Shown here one piece after another: positions 25,401 through 32,760 of a DNA stretch of 64,000 nt (within the stretch, counting starts at the first letter, position 1; every line of letters starts with the position of its first letter). A model generated the notes under the pieces. The model was not told where the DNA came from and did not search any database. It worked only from the letters and a program-made list of their open reading frames with translations. A program made the position numbers and the translations under genes. This stretch comes from Chloranthus sessilifolius. Taxonomy: Eukaryota; Streptophyta; Magnoliopsida; Chloranthales; Chloranthaceae. The stretch is from assembly GCA_021018995.1 (NCBI GenBank), contig CM037596.1, positions 70,163,367-70,227,366 on the forward strand. The letters run 5' to 3'.

Positions 25401-28400
25401 GGTAGTCTGAAAGTCGGCGTCTCCATCACATTCTCTTCCACCCTTTAACTATATCTTGAACTCCTCATTATTTAGCCACATAGTCTCAAATTGAAAGGAA
25501 GTGGAACTCTCCCTATGGAGGTAGAAGAAAGAAGAAGAGCACATGGTCCAAAACTAATATAGGGAGGAGGACCTCTACCCTTGCATTAGGACTAGCCTCC
25601 CAATCCATAGAACAAATAAATCTATCCAGTTTGCATAATATCAGCTCCTCCTGCATGATAGACCAAGTAAACGGGCATCAATTCATAGGAATGTCCTCAT
25701 GACAACAAACAATGATCAAATCTCTAAACCTCCTCATTCTCACCCTATTAAAAACTTCAACAAGATTTTCATGATCATACCTGATTCAAATCACACCCCC
25801 TATACACCACGACACCTCCCAAAGCCTGGCAATACCAACAGCTCAAACCAAAAATCTTCTTGCTGCAAATCAACACTCGGCTATTAGACGCCACTGAAAG
25901 CCCACTGAAACCATCTTCTTCATTGTGCTACAACACAAAGATTGAGAAAACCCCAACCTCAACTTCCACTTTCTCAAGGCACACGGAACTCTAAGCAACC
26001 AAGATACCCCCAGAAGCACTGACGTAATCGAGGCACTCCCATTTCCATCAGTTTCCTCCAAGCACCGCTCTTATTTAGAACTACTACTGGAAGTTCACTT
26101 TGTTTCTTGAAGTGTGACAATAGCCGGATTCTAAGCCATTGTCATCGATTTAACTGAAGCCCTCTTGTTAAGACCCCCTGAGCCCTCTAACATTCCAAGA
26201 CCACAGATGCATGAAACAAAGCAACCCAAACAACCCCACAACACTACGAATTAGTTCTCCCTCCTCCAATCAGACAAAACTTTACTAGGCTGCGAGTCGA
26301 ATTGGCCATATAACTTGGTAACCTATTTTAAACGAGAAACTCGACCGACTCAAAGTGTCAACTAGTTAACTTGATCGAGTCATATGAATCAGCGTGTCAA
26401 CTCGAGACTAAAGTGAAAATAGGTTGCGTAGAGCAATGGGGCATTTTAATTAAATGTTAAGGAATTTTTTGTTAAATGTCGCACCTATTTAAATTTCGTT
26501 TTAAAACCTAAAACTAAGACCCTCTTCATTAGGCTAAAATGTAACCTAAACTAAAAATCTTACCATTCTCATTCGATTAAACCTTCAACGAAAAGAAAGA
26601 AGATGAAGAAAGAAAACGAAACCCTACTGTTACTAAACCCTAGACAAAAAAAAACTATTTCCTTATTTACACCTAAACGAAGAAGTAGAAGAATAGAAGG
26701 TACATATTTTTTTTGTGATTACTACTGCGAATCAATGTAGAGAAAAAGGAATATTCGGCTTTGAGAAGAATTTATTGATAAAGAATGGGAAGGGAAAATT
26801 ATAATGAACAGACAGGAAAAGCAGACCATTCAACGGATGCTTATGTGGGGCGACATAAGTGGCTTCCCGGACATGCATTGTTGGACCCCACTGCGCTTGC
26901 ATCGCGCCACATCAGCAGTCCGTTGAATGGTCTACCATTCCCGTCCACCATATAACATTGTCCAATGGGAAGCACCCATTTTAGGTCATGTGGCACATCG
27001 TTTGAGCAATCCAAATCGTCAAAAACTTCATGTTGTGATTTAACATGTGCCCAAAAGTCATGGTCATTGGGTGATTTGAACCGTCGAATATATGCACTCT
27101 AATATGGATGGTGTTCCATATTTTGTTAATGGTTGATATCAAAGCACTCTGATCAGCTGGTTCCAATGCTTTGGGGCTTGTTTGGTAACAAGAAAAATGG
27201 CTTATTTGTTTTTAAAATGAGCTGAAAATTCATTTTCCAGCATTTTCATTGTTTGGCAACTGTTGTGTGCCCCACACGTAAAGTGTAATTTTCCCCATTT
27301 ACGTAAAATAAGCTTTCATTGAATTTTTTAGAAAATAAATTTTACGCATGCACTACAAATATGCTTTGGTCCCAAACTTTCATTTTCAAACTATATTGAA
27401 TAAGGAAAATTTTATTTTAATTGAACTTTTTGCCAAACAACATCTAGAGATTTTCTCAAGTCCTACAAATGAAAATAAAAGAAAATGTGTATGTGTCCCG
27501 ACAAATGCATTTCCCACTATAAATTTCCAAACAAGGCATTGATGTTTGTGATTTATATGCGGAGTGCGGTAAAAGTGATGACCATACACATGAAACACAT
27601 AAAAATGACCAAGATGCGGTTCTTCACGTGGTGCCATTGCTCGATATTTCGGTTGAGCATTTATTTTTATTTTTATTTAATCATCAAGTGGTGCTATGTT
27701 ACAGTGATTCACCGTGAACCACTGTGATTCTGGTGAATCACTCTGCATTTTTATATTTCTGTGTGTTTGTTTGCTAACTTGGCTACTATATTTTTATTAT
27801 TTAATTGATATAATTTAACTATTTATTAATTTACCCAAATTGGACAGAGTCAAGCCAGAGCGAGTTTCCAAGTTCACTTGACCAAGCTGCCTTTTGAGTT
27901 GAGTCGAGTTTCCAGATTTTTGAACTATGATCCATACAGCACATGATACGTAACGAAAAATCGTAATAATTTTCATGACCAGGGTTTTTAGGATCTATTC
28001 GTATAAGAATCTATTCCTTCCTAAATTTGTGTGCAAACGCATTGTTAAGCTTCTCAACTGAGAATTTCTTTCGAAGCTTATGTCATTGGAATTCATCATC
28101 GTCATTAGTATACAAGGAAACCATATTATCTCAAAAGTATGGGTTGGCAATTCTATCTTCTTAGGTCAGTTACAATAGATATTCAGAATCCACAAAACAT
28201 TCTAACTGACGGTCAGAATTTTTAGAATATCCTTGAATTGATAATGTACTTGAGTGGTTGTAGGGAACAAGAGAAGATATGTGGAGATGGAAGGGCTCAT
28301 TGCACTCAGAAACCAACCCATAACCACCTCATTTGTAATCAATCAATAAGTTGCTGAGATAGGGAGAACCATCTCAAACTAAAGCTTGGAGCTACTATCT

Positions 28401-31400
28401 ATCCAAAAATTAAAAATTGGGAATAACAGGTTAAAATGAAATTTGCTAACCAGACAAATAAAGTTTCACCATACTATGAAACCATTAGAGGTAATTCTCT
28501 CCACTCAATTCCAAATATACAGTAAAAGCAGTTGGCTGGGCAACAGTCATCGAAAGCTGAACCAGAATTTGTTGAATTCATTCATACTTAAAAGATATAG
28601 CACTGAATGTTTATGCTATCAGTTCCAGAGTAAGTATTATAATCAACCATGATACACCAAGGGGTTGAGAAGAGATGAAGGAAAGAAGAAATATAACAAA
28701 ATAATAACGTATCTCTGAAAATAGCAGCAGAAAACTTTTCACAAGTTTCAATTTTGGAAAAATTTCCGTTTCCCAGAAATTAGCATTCAAGAAAGTCCAG
28801 AAGATTTTCAAAACAAAAAAAAAAATCTATTTCAAGGATATCATATTTCAAGAACTTGAAAAACTATAACCAAAGTTGACTGACAAGGTCAAGTTAGCAA
28901 TGGACACAGTAACGATCACATGAAGGGATATTCCTCAGTGTGATGGTTTGATTCTTTTCTCTTTCAGGATCTAGGATTCAGATTTAGAATTTTACACCTT
29001 TATGTCTAGGCCTTCGAAAAAGATAGGTGGAACTAAAGAAGAACCGCAAAATGGAAAAGAAAAGTACATAGAAAATGAATGAAATGTGTAATTTTTCCAT
29101 TGCATGATCGGATATAATGATCAGCCCAAAGCTGCACAATTCACTCTGGACTGATTCAGGAAAAAAGAACCTAACTTCTCATTCAGCTTGAAAACCGCGT
29201 AACTGGAATGCCTAAGATACGAATATCCCTATACAACTAAATAATGTCCAATAAATAAAAGAGCCTTAAAGAATGGATAGAATACAAGCTACAGATGATT
29301 ACAAACATAGTGTAGCAAACTAAATGGTGTAACTTAAATGCCAAAGACGTAAATATCCCTACACAACTAAATAACGTCCAATAAATAAAAGAGCCTAAAA
29401 GAATGGATAAAATAAAAACTACAAACAATTACAGCAGATTAAACAAAATACTATAGCAAACTAAACAATTATATATACATACATAAAGAGAAAACACAAA
29501 AATACCAGCCATTGAGTAAAATCCATATGGATGCTCTTCATAACCAAACATTTCTCGCAGTTCCTCACCGTAGAACTTGTATACTAGCATACCCAAGAAT
29601 GCCACAACCTGTCAAAAGAATTTGCAGAAAATAGATCCGCAAAACAGTAAAGATTAAAAAAAAAGGTGGCATGCCCGCTCTGTATATACTTTGACCATAA
29701 TTAACAATTTTAAATAACTAGAAGGATCCCTATTGTCTAAAATCTAAATCATAAAAATGAAAACATCTACCCATTGCTGCTGGTTCATATAGAAATATAA
29801 TGCATGTTATGACATCATTAGCTTATGGAACTTCAGGGGACAAAGGTGTCATGTTATTTCATCATTAGCTTATGGATCTTCAGGGGCCAAAGGTCTCCTA
29901 CATTAACCCAATGCACACATTCTCACGACAGTTTGGTAGAAAAAAAATACAGTATAATTCAACTGAGCCTAGCAAAAAAAAGTATAATTCATTAAAAGGT
30001 GTACAGTATCAACTACTGGTGCTGATTAATTAAACTCTGGAAAACGAGAAATTTCCTTAAATAGATGTTCTTATATCTCAATCCACAAATCAGTGAATAA
30101 AAGGAGAAAAGAAAATTCAGAGGATTTCTTTATAGTATTTCGGAGAAAAAGATTCTCAAAATAATTGCACAATTTACACATATAACTATAACTAATATAG
30201 CTTATTGTTATGTTACAAATTTTGGACTTGTGGTACCAGTTACTCGCCCAAAAAACTATTGTTGCATTTTGAAAGAATATATATTAAGAAAAATAACATG
30301 AAATAGAAACATTTTAAGCTTACCAACTGAACAATAACAAAAATGAATGCATGGTCTCTAACAACAAGAAGCTGAAACTTCAACCTCAACCACCAGCGAT
30401 CTGGTGGCACATTTGCACGTAATAGGAACACAGCCCTGCACTCTGTACAGTGAGCAAAAGCAAAGCCCTCCTGACATAATAAAGCAAACAGCTAATAAAT
30501 CGCCTTTATGGTCAACAATGAAACATATAAAAACAACAATAAGTTTATATTATTTTAACTGATATTAAAAAACAAATAAATAAATAAATAAAATGGTAGT
30601 GTCCTAATACTTTACAGGGTACAGCCAGATGGCCCTTGAAATATCAAAATGATTTAATAGGCCCAACTGGTCAATCTCAAAACTTTGCAAATGAATACTT
30701 CATTAGATAAGAAGCAGGTGCAGCCCTACCCATTTCGAATAGTCAAACACCCAGATGATAATATATGCAGCCTACAGCACTGAAAACTGAACGGTCAACT
30801 AGTTCTTACCTTCGATGATCTCCAATTATCTAGGCAGGATCGATGCACATACTTCTGCGTGCCTTTACAATGGCAGGGGGCAATCAGATCTTCTCCTATA
30901 CATGCAAAGGTAATACTTAAGTATGACAAGATAAGATTTCAGAAACTGACTTGAAGAAAGAATCTTGTCTACAGGTTCCACAACATATTATGCATAAACC
31001 ATGGTATTAAAACTCAGCCGATACTGATATGCATCGGTTTCTTCATGAACCGATGCCGGTACCACCCCCATACAGGTAACAGGGTGGTATCGGTATCGGA
31101 CCGATGCGGCTTGGTATCGGCCGATACTGTCTCGTCTCGGTATCCGATACTGTCTCGGTATCGACCAATACTGACCAATACAAACCTTTATTTATTTTTC
31201 TTTTTTTTTTTAATTTAAAGAAAAAGAAATAGATACCGTATCCGTATCGGTTCAAGATGGACTGATACCCGATATCCGATACAGATACCGAGTTTGATAC
31301 CTTGGTATAAACGATCCTCTTCAATAGAAAGCTGACTCATCTTTACAGAATTAAATTAAAATACTCATCACAACAGGAAGGACCTTCATTATCAAGGCAA

Positions 31401-31618
31401 ATCCGACATTGTGGTTGGTCAGGATTAACCAGAACGCAATGTTCATCAGCATCGAGGCTTAGACGGGACTCATCAACCACAGACGTATCACCCCCTACAG
31501 GTATAATTTCACTAGAAGATGTGGATTCCCGGGATCTGCACAAGGTGGAGGATTGATACAAAATTGGCTCTCTGACTGAAATTTCTTCTGCTTGACTATC
31601 ACTTGATACCAACTGCAT
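936..31618 (-). CDS. RING-CH (RINGv) membrane E3 ubiquitin-protein ligase, six coding exons
   Basis: Spliced coding sequence on the minus strand: exons 31618..31384, 30895..30810, 30470..30324, 29608..29506, 11565..11453 and 1028..936 (777 bases, 258 residues). Every coding intron is GT-AG and the joined frame has no stop. Residues about 71-123 form a C4HC3 RINGv finger: CRIC, then CHC, then HRSC, then CTEC, with C-x2-C, C-x-C, H-x2-C and C-x2-C spacing. Two hydrophobic segments follow, from about HAFIFVIVQL to LGMLVY and from VLAVILVGLL to FFIAII. The end reads ELRMLGLY. In this family the finger recruits an E2 enzyme and the protein transfers ubiquitin to membrane substrates; the substrate here is unknown. 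The start ATG gives MQLVSSDSQ; the same frame has a stop upstream. The gene looks functional despite about 28 kb of intron packed with transposons. Confidence 0.92.
1422..2515 (-). repeat. E1 3' LTR
   Basis: 1094 bases. It matches 4933-6004 over its length with scattered substitutions and small indels. It starts TGATGCG and ends CGCATCA. Confidence 0.9.
2516..2850 (-). pseudogene. E1 chromodomain and polyprotein tail
   Basis: Reads EIIEDVLEDQIVFTNHGG then QKYMIKWKNKS, a chromodomain. A TAG stands where Trp is expected (ENT-stop-ITQEF), probably TGG to TAG. The frame continues through SNSGRVDGD and QSSRSSFFKVEGID across the polypurine tract into the LTR. Chromodomains guide integration toward marked chromatin. 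Confidence 0.75.
2935..3260 (-). pseudogene. E1 integrase C-terminal (GPY/F) module
   Basis: Minus-strand frame with ELYVEIKKRINLQHEKYK, GDFVMVQ, RPERFPQGVAKKL and VGPYQIL, the usual end of Ty3/gypsy integrase that binds DNA non-specifically. The DDE catalytic core that should precede it is absent; gag-linker sequence sits there instead. Confidence 0.85.
3310..3470 (-). pseudogene. E1 chromodomain-like fragments, upstream pair
   Basis: Two short hairpin pieces read EYLLKWKGKLKIDNTW and AYLIQWKGKSNT in shifted frames. Both match the YLVKWKGK strand of chromodomains. Together with 2715-2850 they make three chromodomain-like pieces in one short element. Confidence 0.55.
3474..4430 (-). pseudogene. 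E1 gag remnant with zinc knuckle and acidic linker
   Basis: Minus strand. The gag core includes SFVEWLSSVEEYFDWYDV and KFWTRIKRR, typical of Ty3 capsid. It ends at a CCHC knuckle beginning CPDCLKC that is broken by TAA and a frameshift near 3960. A new frame then carries on with TYQCP and an acidic linker (LSEEEIEEIEESL, ISLVSSDVESP) to the stop at 3474. The linker closely parallels that of E2, so the two elements share an ancestor structure. Non-functional. Confidence 0.8.
4600..4880 (-). repeat. E1 leader repeats (AGACAAAAGCTAGACGAAA type)
   Basis: The untranslated leader contains about ten imperfect repeats of roughly 20-30 bases built on AGACAAAAGCTAGACGAAA. E2 has a different short repeat at the same place. 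Confidence 0.6.
4918..4929 (-). other. E1 primer-binding site (tRNA-iMet type)
   Basis: Minus-strand TGGTATCAGAGC three bases inside the 5' LTR, the standard initiator-Met primer site of plant LTR elements. Confidence 0.85.
4933..6004 (-). repeat. E1 5' LTR
   Basis: 1072 bases, the second copy of the 1422-2515 repeat. The primer site lies just inside it, which sets the element's direction as minus. Confidence 0.9.
6579..7450. mobile_element. MULE-like element with CT-rich, gene-like interior
   Basis: 872 bases between perfect 9-base repeats GGTTAAGAT (6570-6578 and 7451-7459). The ends are inverted: GTCACAAAA near the left end and TTTTGTGAC near the right. A 9-base duplication is the Mutator signature. 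The middle (about 6860-7060) is rich in C and CT and looks like a plant leader rather than a transposon; a (TA)n run lies at 7319-7356. No transposase frame. Confidence 0.7.
7460..8215. other. Intron sequence without recognised features
   Basis: AT-rich. A local GC-rich patch at about 7970-8010 (CACGCGCGTGC) resembles short repeat debris. No coding signal. Confidence 0.5.
8217..8580. mobile_element. MITE with GGCATAGCTCT inverted ends
   Basis: Left arm GGCTGCATTTGGCATAGCTCT and right arm (reverse) GGCTGTGGCATAGCTCTCTG form imperfect terminal inverted repeats around about 360 bases. It includes a run of 20 C at 8281-8300. The target duplication is not clear. The TGTTTGG-type end suggests hAT. 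Confidence 0.6.
8590..9054. other. Intron sequence without recognised features
   Basis: No homology that I recognise; short frames here look like chance. Confidence 0.5.
9066..9498. mobile_element. Non-autonomous MULE-like element
   Basis: Ends GTTACCTAG (9066-9074) and CTAGGTAAC (9485-9493) are inverted. Flanks TTACAACCACT (9055-9065) and TTACAGCCACT (9499-9509) agree at 10 of 11 bases, which fits a Mutator-type duplication. Confidence 0.65.
9510..10029. other. Unassigned intron sequence, possibly LINE 3' debris
   Basis: The A-rich run AAAACAAAAACAAAACAAG with surrounding text resembles the 3' UTR of the L1 seen at 13.3 kb. I cannot confirm a coding part. Confidence 0.3.
10030..10965. repeat. 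Tandem repeats built on TATATATA and GGGTCGGGT/CCCGACCC
   Basis: About eight imperfect units of 90-170 bases. Each has TTTGATTTTATATATA, then GGGTCGGGTCGACCC, then CCTGACTCGATAAAAAC. A (TA)n tract lies at about 10463-10496. It looks like an expanded satellite-like repeat inside a MITE. Repeats of the same type occur at 33830-34010. Confidence 0.7.
11453..11565 (-). CDS. RING-CH gene coding exon 5
   Basis: Encodes membrane segment 2 (LAVILVGLLYGFFIAIICG) and the QRINERHYHVLAKQELTK stretch that closely matches the family C-terminus. It completes the Val codon split across the 17.9-kb intron. Acceptor TTTAG, donor AAG|GTTCC. Confidence 0.92.
12397..13185. mobile_element. MULE-like element, AGGTTCAAAA family
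   Basis: 789 bases starting AGGTTCAAAATTCC and ending TTTTTGAACCATG. Flanks GTGTAATCA (12388-12396) and GTGTAATTA (13186-13194) match at 8 of 9 bases. The interior carries many GGAATTT/TTCCGG sub-repeats. Same ends and 9-base duplication as the element at 34327-34507. Confidence 0.7.
13260..13854 (-). mobile_element. L1-type LINE, 3' segment
   Basis: Minus-strand translations give pieces such as SLMGSFGWKEMTIFWKS, matching the C-terminal region of plant L1 ORF2, followed by a T-rich 3' UTR. It is the downstream end of the LINE cut at 13854 by element E2. The exact 3' end is not resolved. Confidence 0.6.
13855..14928 (-). repeat. E2 3' LTR
   Basis: 1074 bases, starts TGACGCGGG and ends CCCCGTCA. 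Contains six ACGGACGTCCGT-type palindromes at 14645-14779. Confidence 0.9.
14645..14779. repeat. Phased ACGGACGTCCGT palindrome array (E2 LTR)
   Basis: 12-base palindromes start at 14645, 14667, 14688, 14708, 14747 and 14768, so the spacing is 22, 21, 20, 39 and 21. The first is perfect; others differ by one or two bases. Copies in the other LTR start at 17855, 17877 and 17898 (22, 21), plus one partial near 17937. Confidence 0.85.
14929..15727 (-). pseudogene. E2 integrase C-terminus and chromodomain-like repeats
   Basis: After the TGA the frame continues FPSGIAKKS, then KVHVLELPQGMGVSSTLN and VEDLAPHLG. It reaches NEVIEKISDNLVAFTRGGEF and KKYLVEWIGKPG, a chromodomain. Related modules FEIAWANHERVRYLN...SFGSGRIGG, FKVAWVSCEEFYHLG...RSKRIDG and VMKHFESGRMTG suggest the domain was copied two or three times. 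Frames are broken near 15180. Confidence 0.65.
15728..16428 (-). pseudogene. E2 zinc knuckle, acidic linker and start of the integrase C-terminus
   Basis: Carries CYKCQRLEHLAYQC, a CCHC knuckle, then ECSKEPENVKWKK. After a frameshift it reads VVLSEEEIEEVEESLDCV and a Thr/Ser/His-rich repeat (THEPTESPTHD, then HESL units). It ends GHEMVWVRPE with TGA where E1 has RPERFP: an Arg codon CGA lost to TGA. Most of the gag core is missing. Confidence 0.75.
16440..17040 (-). repeat. E2 leader repeats (AACACAAGACGTGCACAC type)
   Basis: The leader is made of imperfect repeats of CAAACACAAGACGTGCACACAAATGA-like text, about 60-130 bases apart, with no gag core frame. The position matches the different leader repeats of E1. 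Confidence 0.55.
17058..17069 (-). other. E2 primer-binding site
   Basis: Minus-strand TGGTATCAAAGC, one base different from the initiator-Met site TGGTATCAGAGC, four bases inside the 5' LTR. Confidence 0.75.
17074..18097 (-). repeat. E2 5' LTR
   Basis: 1024 bases, second copy of the 13855-14928 repeat. It is shorter partly because two palindrome units are missing near 17910-17940. Confidence 0.9.
18098..19895 (-). mobile_element. L1-type LINE, central RT segment
   Basis: Minus strand. YRPISLFSSVYKILAKVLANRL with ENQGTFVRGKQMLD is classic L1 reverse transcriptase (about 19380-19555); TFWEVIKGDRMEYFQEFH precedes it and LASSMGYVVNYLPPSYLG (about 18850) follows. Many stops and frameshifts. Bounded by E2 on the left and the four-LTR composite on the right. 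Confidence 0.85.
19896..20948 (+). repeat. LTR A (left)
   Basis: Begins TAATGACGAATTTAG (from TGATGCGGAATTTAG) and ends TCCCGCAGCA. About 1053 bases, matching 23971-25062. Holds TCGATCGATCGA palindromes at 20058 and around 20084-20099. Confidence 0.85.
20953..20964 (+). other. Primer-binding site after LTR A (decayed)
   Basis: TGGTATTAAAGC, two transitions away from TGGTATCAGAGC. Confidence 0.65.
21007..21757 (+). pseudogene. Gag-like reading frame, internal region 1
   Basis: Two frames: MSKDQILEALRDLNDYMVF through LSEDVLAMIQALRPK, stopping at 21358-21360, then a Pro/Glu/Val-rich linker (TVEEPEIVGAQASVIGP) that ends SSRSNFFKVEGID and runs through the purine tract AAAGTAGAGGGGAT into LTR B. 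No zinc knuckle or enzyme motif is seen. It is the same protein as in internal region 2. Confidence 0.55.
21758..22468 (+). repeat. LTR B (left)
   Basis: 711 bases from TGATGCGG to CTGTGTCA. It starts with a duplicated 35-base block containing GAATTTAGATC, GCATGTTTGGA. Matches 23284-23970. Confidence 0.85.
21915..22027. repeat. Phased TCGATCGATCGA palindrome array (LTR B)
   Basis: Palindromes or near-palindromes start at 21915, 21936, 21955, 21976, 21995 and 22016: spacing 21, 19, 21, 19, 21. The second copy (LTR B') has starts at 23404, 23425, 23450, 23469 and 23490. Confidence 0.85.
22472..22483 (+). other. Primer-binding site after LTR B (intact)
   Basis: TGGTATCAGAGC, a perfect initiator-Met site three bases after the LTR end. 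Confidence 0.85.
22502..23283 (+). pseudogene. Gag-like reading frame, internal region 2
   Basis: Starts MDQRIMSQDPILEALGDL at an ATG shortly after the primer site. One frame runs on to 23530 broken only by TAG at 23036-23038. The N-terminal 110 residues (VKRWNIPIVRQKM, FIHNLSEDVLDVIHAL) vaguely recall Ty3 capsid; the rest is an acidic repeat linker (EEPKLVEVQASMIGP). It ends GQSSRSNFFKVKEID and runs into LTR B'. Function beyond gag-like packaging is not evident. Confidence 0.55.
23284..23970 (+). repeat. LTR B' (right)
   Basis: 687 bases, starts TGACTGGGAATTTAG, ends CCTGCGTCA. It abuts LTR A' directly. Confidence 0.85.
23971..25062 (+). repeat. LTR A' (right), 5'-truncated
   Basis: Aligns with LTR A from about its base 33 onward and ends TCCCGCATCA next to ACCAC. 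Palindromes TCGATCGATCGA start at 24131, 24153, 24210 (imperfect), 24232 and 24283, with 22-base pairs. Confidence 0.85.
25063..26280 (-). mobile_element. L1-type LINE, 5' segment (endonuclease and linker)
   Basis: Minus strand. Near 26200 the text reads WSWNVRGLRG, the usual start of the L1 endonuclease. Near 25080-25240 it reads toward NKIVVNTLWSGR, the region before RT. Frames are heavily broken. No ORF1 was found to the right, so the LINE is probably 5'-truncated near 26.28 kb. Confidence 0.65.
26281..27172. other. Repeat debris with a 15-base inverted repeat
   Basis: AGACCATTCAACGGA (26823-26837) and TCCGTTGAATGGTCT (26919-26933) are perfect inverse copies around an 81-base GC-rich loop, perhaps a small MITE. 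GAGAAACTCGACCGACTC near 26330 is mirrored near 27915, suggesting a larger element of about 1.6 kb with nested insertions. Confidence 0.45.
27173..27537. mobile_element. MITE with GCTTGTTTGG ends
   Basis: Starts GGGGCTTGTTTGGTAAC and ends CCAAACAAGGC, an inverted pair typical of hAT-type MITEs. The target duplication is not clean. Confidence 0.5.
27540..29198. other. Intron sequence without recognised features
   Basis: Ordinary AT-rich intron sequence; I see no coding or repeat signal that I can name. Confidence 0.5.
29199..29458. repeat. 130-base tandem duplication next to exon 4
   Basis: Two copies at an offset of 130 bases (ATATCCCTA at 29223 and 29353, then AATAAATAAAAGAGCC in both), ending about 50 bases from the exon 4 donor. 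Confidence 0.75.
29506..29608 (-). CDS. RING-CH gene coding exon 4
   Basis: Encodes VVAFLGMLVYKFYGEEL and then REMFGYEEHPYGFYSMA, finishing membrane segment 1 and crossing the inter-membrane loop typical of plant RINGv proteins. Acceptor ACAG, donor G|GTATTT. The intron that follows is the 17.9-kb one holding an L1 and two LTR elements. Confidence 0.92.
29802..29895. repeat. 47-base tandem duplication
   Basis: CATCATTAGCTTATGGA at 29813 and 29860 within two 47-base copies in intron 3. Confidence 0.75.
30324..30470 (-). CDS. RING-CH gene coding exon 3
   Basis: 49 whole codons beginning EGFAFAHCTEC, which completes the finger, followed by a PPDRWWLRLKFQ linker and the first half of membrane segment 1 (FIFVIVQL). 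Phase 0 at both ends, acceptor CAG and donor GTAAG. Confidence 0.92.
30810..30895 (-). CDS. RING-CH gene coding exon 2 (core of the finger)
   Basis: Reads EDLIAPCHCKGTQKYVH then RSCLDNWRSSK, which supplies the C-x-C and H-x2-C zinc ligands and the conserved Trp. Acceptor TATAG|GA and donor AAG|GTAAG are both good matches. The 488-base intron before it contains a MULE-like element. Confidence 0.9.
31012..31312. mobile_element. Small MULE-like element rich in GTATCGG
   Basis: Starts CATGGTATTAAAACTC and ends GAGTTTGATACCTT, imperfect inverted ends related to the AGGTTCAAAA family. The interior repeats CGGTATCGG and CCGATAC about ten times. Flanks TGCATAAAC and GGTATAAAC match at 7 of 9. It lies in the 488-base first coding intron. 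Confidence 0.55.
31384..31618 (-). CDS. RING-CH gene coding exon 1
   Basis: Encodes residues 1-78 plus one base of codon 79: a Ser/Glu-rich N-terminal tail ending in the first zinc pair CRIC. The donor is GAAG|GTCCTT. The frame could extend 5' to about 31717 before meeting a stop, but the first in-frame ATG is at 31618. Confidence 0.85.
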
Positions 31619-31804
31619 CGCAAATAATTTCAAATGAGATGTCGGTATCACCAAAGAGGCTGACTCTGCTAAAGTTTTATACAAAATGTGCGGATTCTCT
31701 GAAGTTTCTTCTGCTTAACTAACATTTGGCTCCAACTGCATTGCGAAGAATTTCTAATCAGGATATGTCTCCACCAGACATCAAAAAAGAGGTTGATTCT
31801 GCTA
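31578..31804 (-). repeat. 123-base tandem duplication spanning the start codon
   Basis: Two diverged copies, about 31578-31680 and 31701-31804, align at a constant offset of 123 bases (for example the complement of CAATGCAGTTGG at both places). The downstream copy carries the ATG used by the RING-CH frame. The upstream copy carries a matching ATG now in a short uORF. Confidence 0.75.
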
Positions 31805-31829
31805 ACCATTTAATGCGAAAGTAAATAAC
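31619..31829 (-). other. 5' UTR part of the start-codon exon
   Basis: A good acceptor (CCATTTTGCAG) on the minus strand ends at 31830, so the exon carrying the ATG probably begins at 31829 and holds about 210 bases of leader. The leader contains two upstream ATGs and a degraded duplicate of the start-codon region. Confidence 0.5.
31715..31741 (-). promoter_or_regulatory. 8-codon upstream ORF made from the duplicated start codon
   Basis: Reads MQLEPNVS then TAA. It corresponds to MQLVSSDSQ of the main frame, with the Gln codon CAA turned into TAA. If transcribed, ribosomes would meet this ATG first, so it could reduce initiation at 31618. Regulatory effect is inference. Confidence 0.5.
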
Positions 31830-32446
31830 CTGCAAAATGGAGAAGCACACACTCAAGCACTCTACAATGCATTTTTTGGCAACCAAATTCAACATGAAAA
31901 TCAGTCATGGAGATTACTGAGTCGTCAATGCAAGGATTTTTTTAGACTAGTAAACCTCAGTAGTTGGTTGCGGGAAAACTGAGTTTTAGACAACCATCTT
32001 GGACCTTTTCCAGTCTTTTTTCATAATAATAACCACCGAGGTGCGTCAATGAGAGTTGATTGTATATCCAGTTTAAGTTATATAGTTCATGTCTTCTTTT
32101 TTATCAGTGATAGTTTTATAGTTCATGCCAGAGTTAATATCAGGTATAAATAGTTAAAATACCAATGTGTTATTCTTAAAACAATGAATTCATGCAACCA
32201 AATAAAGTAAAAGAATTTAGACATTGAGCACAGAATAAACATTACTCTTGATGGCTGACAATTAACAAATAACAAGTAAATTGTAGCATGAAAATAATTC
32301 ATAAATTGGTGCAAACTGTAATTAGGCTCTCTTTTCAAAGAATGCAGTTTTTTTCAGCAGCAGCAAAAATAAAAGAATTAGACATTGCAGATGAATTGAT
32401 AAAGGTGAACGGTGACACATAATAATTCCATCATTCCTACCAAACA

Positions 32447-32760
32447 TCATATAAGAAGAAACTTTGAGCAAAGAAGATTGAAATGTAATCTATTACAATG
32501 AGAATTTTCAAGGAAAGAAATCAATCTCCTGCTTTGTAACCTTCGATATGTATCGGCCTCGGGTTGACAAGTCTTCCAAACAGCGACACAATCAAAAACT
32601 TTGATAGAGAGCAAACGCTCAAAATTCATTTTACGACCAGGGGCGACATCCTGGAACTTTGGAGTCATAATTAAATCCCCAAGCTTTTCCAGCTCATCCT
32701 CAAAATCTGGGTGGTGAATCTGAATGTCACCATCTTGACATTTGTGCTAACAAATCTCCA
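32447..32760 (-). other. Exon-like open segment, origin unknown
   Basis: On the minus strand, after a possible acceptor TTTGTTAG, an open frame of about 95 codons reads CQDGDIQIHHPDFEDELEKL, then MTPKFQDVAPGRKMNFE and VFDCVAVWKTC. Its composition is protein-like and unlike the other chance frames here. I do not recognise the family. It could be an exon of an unseen gene or a captured fragment. Confidence 0.35.
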
